56,636 nucleotides of DNA, taken from positions 1-56,636 of the forward strand of contig CAJQRD010000047.1 in NCBI GenBank assembly GCA_905480605.1, given 5' to 3'. Numbering within the stretch: position 1 is the stretch's first letter; every line of letters starts with the position of its first letter. The position numbers and the translations under genes were made by a program. The notes under the pieces are model-generated. The model was not told the DNA's origin, did no database searches, and was given only the letters and a program-made list of their open reading frames with translations. Source of the DNA: an uncultured Saprospiraceae bacterium. Lineage in GTDB: Bacteria; Bacteroidota; Bacteroidia; Chitinophagales; Saprospiraceae. Positions 52,005-56,636 of this stretch are shown here, piece after piece.

Positions 52005-55000
52005 TTATAATTTTACAAACTTTATAACGCTGTCAGTATTGTCATTTTGAGTAAGTTTAATAACAAACAATCCGTTTGCAATTTCACTTACATCAATTTG
52101 AGACCCTAAGTTTATACCTGACAATAAAACCCTGCCTCTAATATCTATAATTTCATACCCAATAAAATCTCTGATATCAACTTCTGATTTTACAGTAAGA
52201 TACTGTCCTACTGGGTTTGGAAAAACAGAAATTTTGTTAATATGTATTTCATCTAGGCTACTTACAAAACAATCTGGATGCATCTCGTCTAAAACAGTCA
52301 GATTAAGTGTTGTAATAGAATCACAACCAAACACATTTGTATCAATCATTTCGTAAATACCCGTTTGGTTATATCCTAAATACATGCTATCAGGACAAAT
52401 CTCTACGAATAAATCATCATATGATTTAGGTAAAAAACTAAGTTGGATAGTCAGCATCGAGTCACATCCGTATATGTTTGAATGTTCTTCAAGGTATGTG
52501 CCTGCTTCTGTATAACCCTCAAAAGAATTTCCTTCGCATATTTCTGCAACAATCTCCTCTTCACTATTAGGCAAAAATTTCAAGTCAACATGTACCAATG
52601 AATCACAACCATTAGCAGCAATAAATTGAATTGTGAATATTCCATTTTCAGTTCTGCCATCATAAATGTCGCCTTCACACAGTTCTATCATCAAATATTC
52701 TTCAACATTTTCATTTATAACAAGGCTTAATTTTTCAGTTTTTTCACAACCACATTCATCTTTCTCAGTTAAAGAAATACTTGTTTCTTGTGGGTTGCTT
52801 AAAATCAAGTTTCGCAAACCGAGAGACAACTCACTTGGCAATGCTGATTCAATATCGTCCCTACATGCGAACACTTCTCCGTAATCTATAATATTAGATT
52901 CTCGAACAATTATTGTTTGGCAATAATTATTGGCTATCGTTTCACAGGTATTGCCTACGCTTTCTAGACAAATTTCATATATACCTGCATTTGCAAAACC
53001 ATTTAGTGCAAACCCATTTAAAACATCTGAAGTGTTCAATGTTTGCGTTATACCATTAACGTTTAGTACAACACTAAATTCCGATGAATTGTCATAAGGT
53101 TGTATTGTGCCTGTCATCTGTTCCAAAAAACCCAATTGCAGTTGAAGGTCAGAAAAAATGCATATTTCATCTTCTTCGTTTATACAAACATCATCAACCA
53201 ATATTTCGAAAACGTTTTCTTCCGGGACAGCTGTTACATTGCTTGGAAGACACTCTAGCTCTATATTAAAATTATGAGAAACACTCTGTCCACAATTATC
53301 CGTTCCTGTTAAGGTAATTTCAACAAATGAAATATTCTCATTTAAAACAACATCAAAATCATGAGATTGAGATACTGTAACAATTCCACAATTATCAGTA
53401 AACAAATCGCTAAAGTCCAATTCCCAACTTACTGCCGTTTCACAAAACTCTTGACAAATTTGTTGATATTGAAAGACCATGTCTTGTGGTGCCTCCGCCA
53501 TGTTTAATTCCGGACTTGGGTCTGCCTGAATGTAGTTTAAAATATAAACACTGTCATACCCAGTTGGACTTGCATTTGGAACAATCACACTATCTAACGG
53601 ATTATTAATGTCTATTAAAACATCTCTAAATTCGACTTGGGCACAACATGAGAGAAAGTATGATTGTTCAACTTCGAATTCTTTTTCAGGTAAATGAAGA
53701 AAGAGCACATCTTGTCCGCTTAACTTTTGTTTCCAATATTTAAAGTTATCTAGACGGCCATTGTAAAATTGAATTCTTGTATTGTTGTTGATAAGCGTGC
53801 CAATATAAAAATCTTCAGTGTTGCCTCTGAGGTTTTCACTAATTACAGTCTTGCTGTAAATGTTACCATCCAAGTATAGAGAAATAGAATCTGTTTCCAC
53901 AACATAAGCAATATCATACCAACTGAAAGTTTCTAAATTTGGCAAAACCACATCGACCTGACCCGTTGCAGTATAAAAAACACCCCTTAAGTCAAAAATT
54001 GACTCACTCCCTTTTTCCAAGCTGACATCATATCTCAAGTTTCCTTGGTCTAAATCTCCCTTACTGATAAGCGTTTCAATGTTTCCATTTTCAAAAGGTT
54101 CGTCTTTATTAAATTGAAAATTAATGGAAAAAACAGAAGTATTTAGGTCATCAATATGAGGTATTGTTACATAGTCTTCGTCACCATCAAAAACAGCTTC
54201 CCAAAGATCATTTGTTGTCGAACCGTTATCATCGTAATCAATTCCCGTTTCATGTACAATTGTGTTTTTACCACTTACATCAACAGTTGAATTATCAAAA
54301 GGAAGACACAATACAATTTTACTCTTTCTCAAAGACAGAGGCAACTTGCAAGAAGAACATCTTTCTTCTGGGTCTTCATTTATAAGGATAAGATAAACAA
54401 GGCTATCACAGGGGTCATTGTCGTAATCAAAAATTATGGATCCTTCATCAATATAAAGGTTGAATTCTTCATCAAAAGGTGAATAATCAAATTCATCATA
54501 ATCCAAGAAAACAAAAGGGTAATCGTCAGGGCATAATTCGATTACAACCTCTGATTGGATTTCTGGAATTATTTCTACCGAGACAGTTTGACCAACCAGA
54601 CACCCACAGTCAGCTTCGTATTCAACATCATAAGATCCTTCCTCATTTATAAAACCTCCTTGCCAATTGTTGTCTGGAACCCAGTTTCCTATTTCTAGAT
54701 CATGTTGACATACATTAAGTATTCCATATTCCTCAGTAGGTATGTCTACAACTTCTATTTCTGTACATAAATTACTTGGAACTATTTCTGTGCAATTAAA
54801 TGTAGCAGAGTCTAAACAAACAAGATAGTTTCCAGGCTCCGAAACAGAGAATTCAAAATCACTAGGAACATCAAAGTCAAATGCTAAGTTTTCTGGACCA
54901 TTGGCAGAAATATGCCATTGGCCTTTCTTGGAATTAAAATATTCCTGAGATTGCGAATCATCATAAATTAAATCTAAAGCATAACTGGTGCTTGTACAAA

Positions 55001-55523
55001 AAACTTCTTGGTCAACACAAATTTGAGAAGGCCTTACCACAATGTCGATTGGTTCTTCAGGTAGGTCAAGTTCTCCAATTTCGATTTCTATAACAACTTC
55101 AATATCAATTCCACATGCAAAAACAGAAAGGATATATTCATGACCAACTATAAGGTCTGTAATCTCTAATTCAGGAGAAAGCCAACATCCGTCTGTGTAG
55201 AGACACTCACCTCCCTGTTCACATGGCTCTGAAATTGACATATATGTTGATCCATCAAAGCCTGGTCCTGAGCTTGAATAAAAAATGTGGAAATCAGTAC
55301 TTAATGCTTCAAATCTTAAATTATTTCTAGCACCTAAGTTTTCTCCCTGTAAACAAGGAATATCAACAGCATCAGCAACAGATATTGTCATATCTAATGT
55401 GATTGAAGTATTGCTATCAAAACACTCTACAACATCAGGGCACTCTAAATCAACAAACTGAGCCTTTGATCCAATTGGGATTAAAGCAAAACATAAAAAT
55501 GAAAGAATGAATTTCTTAATCAT
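52005..55523 (-). CDS. Giant secreted LamG-like T9SS cargo protein, copy B
   Basis: This 1172-residue paralogue of the downstream gene has identical domain order: a signal peptide (1-21), a Cys-rich N-terminal region, a LamG-like domain (about 391-611) and the conserved SYFLSCC/NNPLDSVIVPNASPTGYDSV block. Three Cys repeats follow (about 934-1078, ending VFGCDSITTLNLTVLDEM), then a type-A sorting domain (VFPNPVGQYLTVKS, EIANGLFVIKL). The LamG and following block are much more alike than the N-terminal part. Synonymous sites differ widely between copies, so the duplication is not recent. It is preceded by a decayed third copy. Confidence 0.85.
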   Translation of the reverse strand: MIKKFILSFLCFALIPIGSKAQFVDLECPDVVECFDSNTSITLDMTISVADAVDIPCLQGENLGARNNLRFEALSTDFHIFYSSSGPGFDGSTYMSISEPCEQGGECLYTDGCWLSPELEITDLIVGHEYILSVFACGIDIEVVIEIEIGELDLPEEPIDIVVRPSQICVDQEVFCTSTSYALDLIYDDSQSQEYFNSKKGQWHISANGPENLAFDFDVPSDFEFSVSEPGNYLVCLDSATFNCTEIVPSNLCTEIEVVDIPTEEYGILNVCQHDLEIGNWVPDNNWQGGFINEEGSYDVEYEADCGCLVGQTVSVEIIPEIQSEVVIELCPDDYPFVFLDYDEFDYSPFDEEFNLYIDEGSIIFDYDNDPCDSLVYLILINEDPEERCSSCKLPLSLRKSKIVLCLPFDNSTVDVSGKNTIVHETGIDYDDNGSTTNDLWEAVFDGDEDYVTIPHIDDLNTSVFSINFQFNKDEPFENGNIETLISKGDLDQGNLRYDVSLEKGSESIFDLRGVFYTATGQVDVVLPNLETFSWYDIAYVVETDSISLYLDGNIYSKTVISENLRGNTEDFYIGTLINNNTRIQFYNGRLDNFKYWKQKLSGQDVLFLHLPEKEFEVEQSYFLSCCAQVEFRDVLIDINNPLDSVIVPNASPTGYDSVYILNYIQADPSPELNMAEAPQDMVFQYQQICQEFCETAVSWELDFSDLFTDNCGIVTVSQSHDFDVVLNENISFVEITLTGTDNCGQSVSHNFNIELECLPSNVTAVPEENVFEILVDDVCINEEDEICIFSDLQLQLGFLEQMTGTIQPYDNSSEFSVVLNVNGITQTLNTSDVLNGFALNGFANAGIYEICLESVGNTCETIANNYCQTIIVRESNIIDYGEVFACRDDIESALPSELSLGLRNLILSNPQETSISLTEKDECGCEKTEKLSLVINENVEEYLMIELCEGDIYDGRTENGIFTIQFIAANGCDSLVHVDLKFLPNSEEEIVAEICEGNSFEGYTEAGTYLEEHSNIYGCDSMLTIQLSFLPKSYDDLFVEICPDSMYLGYNQTGIYEMIDTNVFGCDSITTLNLTVLDEMHPDCFVSSLDEIHINKISVFPNPVGQYLTVKSEVDIRDFIGYEIIDIRGRVLLSGINLGSQIDVSEIANGLFVIKLTQNDNTDSVIKFVKL

Positions 55524-55632
55524 AATTTAAAGCGTCAGTAACTTTAAGTTACAAACTTATATTGATAACCAACCATTTACGCTAGTTTTTAACAAATAGC
55601 ATAACTTGCGTTTTTGTATTTGCGGATTCAAC

Positions 55633-56548
55633 TTATATAATATAAACTTCTCTGCTCAAATGGCTTATATTAATATTGGTATCGTTAGCGTTTTTCTGAA
55701 CAACTTTTCCTTTATACTATAAATTATAGAGTATCTAATTGAACTATTTTCTACACCAGGTACCGTTATCATATTAGAAATTGGATTAGCAAAAGCTGTT
55801 ATTTTATAGTTTGAAACTTCATACAAACTGCTTACAAAACAAGTTGGGTCCATCTCACCTAAAACAGTCAAATCTATTGTTGTAATAGAATCACAGCCCA
55901 GTATATTCACTTCTATCAATTCATATATACCCGCCTCATTGAATCCTAAGTAAGTATTCTCTGGACAGATCTCAACAAATGTGTTTTCATATGATTTTGG
56001 TAAAACACTCAGGTGGTTTGTAATTGTCCCTTGATCAAGGGAACCCAATTGCAATTGAATTTTCGAATAAATAAAAATTGCATCCTCTGGATACAATAGT
56101 TTCGTTAAAGCTACCGGCTCAATTGAAATATTCGCATCTACTGGAATTGTGTTGCCGCAAGTGTCAATATATAAAATATAAGTTCGTCCGTGTACTAGAT
56201 TAATTATCTTATTCATACTACCTATTGAATTACATGATACATTATCTCGACAAGTCTCTTCCTGTCACAAACCGACACCAATCCCATTTATAATTGATCG
56301 TCTTTGGACTATAGAGCTTGCATTATGACGGATTCGGAGGGAGCTTTAAACATCATGTTCATTTGTAAAAAACTAACGCCATCAAAACCCTCATCTTAAG
56401 AAATTGATCCTGTCGGTACAGGAATAGCTACTAGCGTGTTGAAGTATTCATCAACACAAATAATTTGATCGGGACGTTCATTTAATATAAGTTGTGAATA
56501 GGAAATGGTAGAATACAATAGAATTATGACGAGGGTCCTATAAAGCAT
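55633..56548 (-). pseudogene. Decayed third copy of the LamG-like secreted protein family
   Basis: On the minus strand an ATG at 56548 opens a signal peptide (LVIILLYSTISYSQ) and 50 codons that stop at 56396. Beyond it, in shifted frames, lie remnants matching the intact paralogues: VSFLQMNMMFKAPS (compare AAFTQMNYKFEATS), then fragments broken by TAG, TAA and TGA, then NLVHGRTYILYIDTCGN (compare DLIVGHEYIVYVDGCN). From there a 183-codon open stretch joins N-terminal sequence directly to IQLQLGSLDQGT and then to the last Cys repeat and sorting domain, so roughly 640 and 200 residues are missing. The final TNINISHLSREVYII is again in another frame. Confidence 0.85.
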
Positions 56549-56636
56549 GACTCTGCGTTTAGTTAAAAGAATGCTTGAGTTAGGTATTTCGTTGCTTGTT
56601 ATGTTATTATAAATCCATTCGAAGTTTTCAATATAA

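Noticed and set aside
55665-56216. A free-standing 183-residue protein
   Set aside because: It begins in the middle of a conserved region, lacks a signal peptide, and is collinear with the intact paralogues only with large deletions; it is part of the pseudogene.

Overview
The window is a low-GC chromosomal segment from a member of the Bacteroidota, probably of the Saprospiria/Cytophagia kind. Four things point there: C-terminal type IX secretion (T9SS) sorting domains of both the PorSS type-A and the CHU_C (gliding-motility-associated) type, SprB-like repeats, TPR/PD40/OmpA and TolB-like/beta-barrel envelope proteins, and promoters of the Bacteroidota form (TTTG, about 19 nt, TAnnTTTG). There are no rRNA or tRNA genes, no prophage and no CRISPR array. 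Most genes are core or envelope functions.

Layout. 0.3-4.5 kb: an ECF-like sigma factor, then a minus-strand group (MsbA-like ABC exporter, small membrane protein, family 2 glycosyltransferase). 4.7-11.2 kb: a MATE transporter behind a perfect 18-bp-arm palindrome, RadC, a trans-sulfuration PLP enzyme, a two-gene transketolase, HU and a small lipoprotein. 11.3-15.5 kb: an oligopeptide ABC importer (lipoprotein and two permeases, no ATPase). 15.5-22.8 kb: a TolB-like outer-membrane protein, a metallo-beta-lactamase-fold hydrolase, two small beta-barrel proteins, a glucosaminidase/LysM protein and a DUF937 protein. 22.8-31.9 kb: methylmalonyl-CoA epimerase, a histidine kinase/response regulator pair, FtsH, RsfS, BirA, CinA and a 2-oxoacid dehydrogenase E2. 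31.9-34.9 kb: a large TPR-PD40-OmpA protein.

34.9-36.7 kb is the most unusual part. A 153-residue IS200-like Y1/HUH transposase gene is embedded in a dense array of short imperfect palindromes belonging to about five sequence families. The families recur in fixed order, and part of the array is a 232-233-bp tandem repeat. This looks like a REP/RAYT-type system with an unusually complex composite repeat.

36.8-46.8 kb: MtaB, a CHU_C/SprB-repeat secreted protein, two overlapping arylsulfotransferase-like secreted paralogues, a secreted protein built of three internal repeats, and a LytS/LytTR two-component pair. 47-56.6 kb: a YcxB-like protein, a Nudix hydrolase, and a family of giant secreted LamG-like T9SS cargo proteins. 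That family consists of two intact paralogues plus a third copy, at the window end, which I reconstruct as a decayed pseudogene with large internal deletions, in-frame stops and frameshifts.

All calls come from reading the sequence and translations by eye; no database search was run. Starts were moved downstream where an ATG or GTG, a signal peptide or the family's usual N terminus fitted better.
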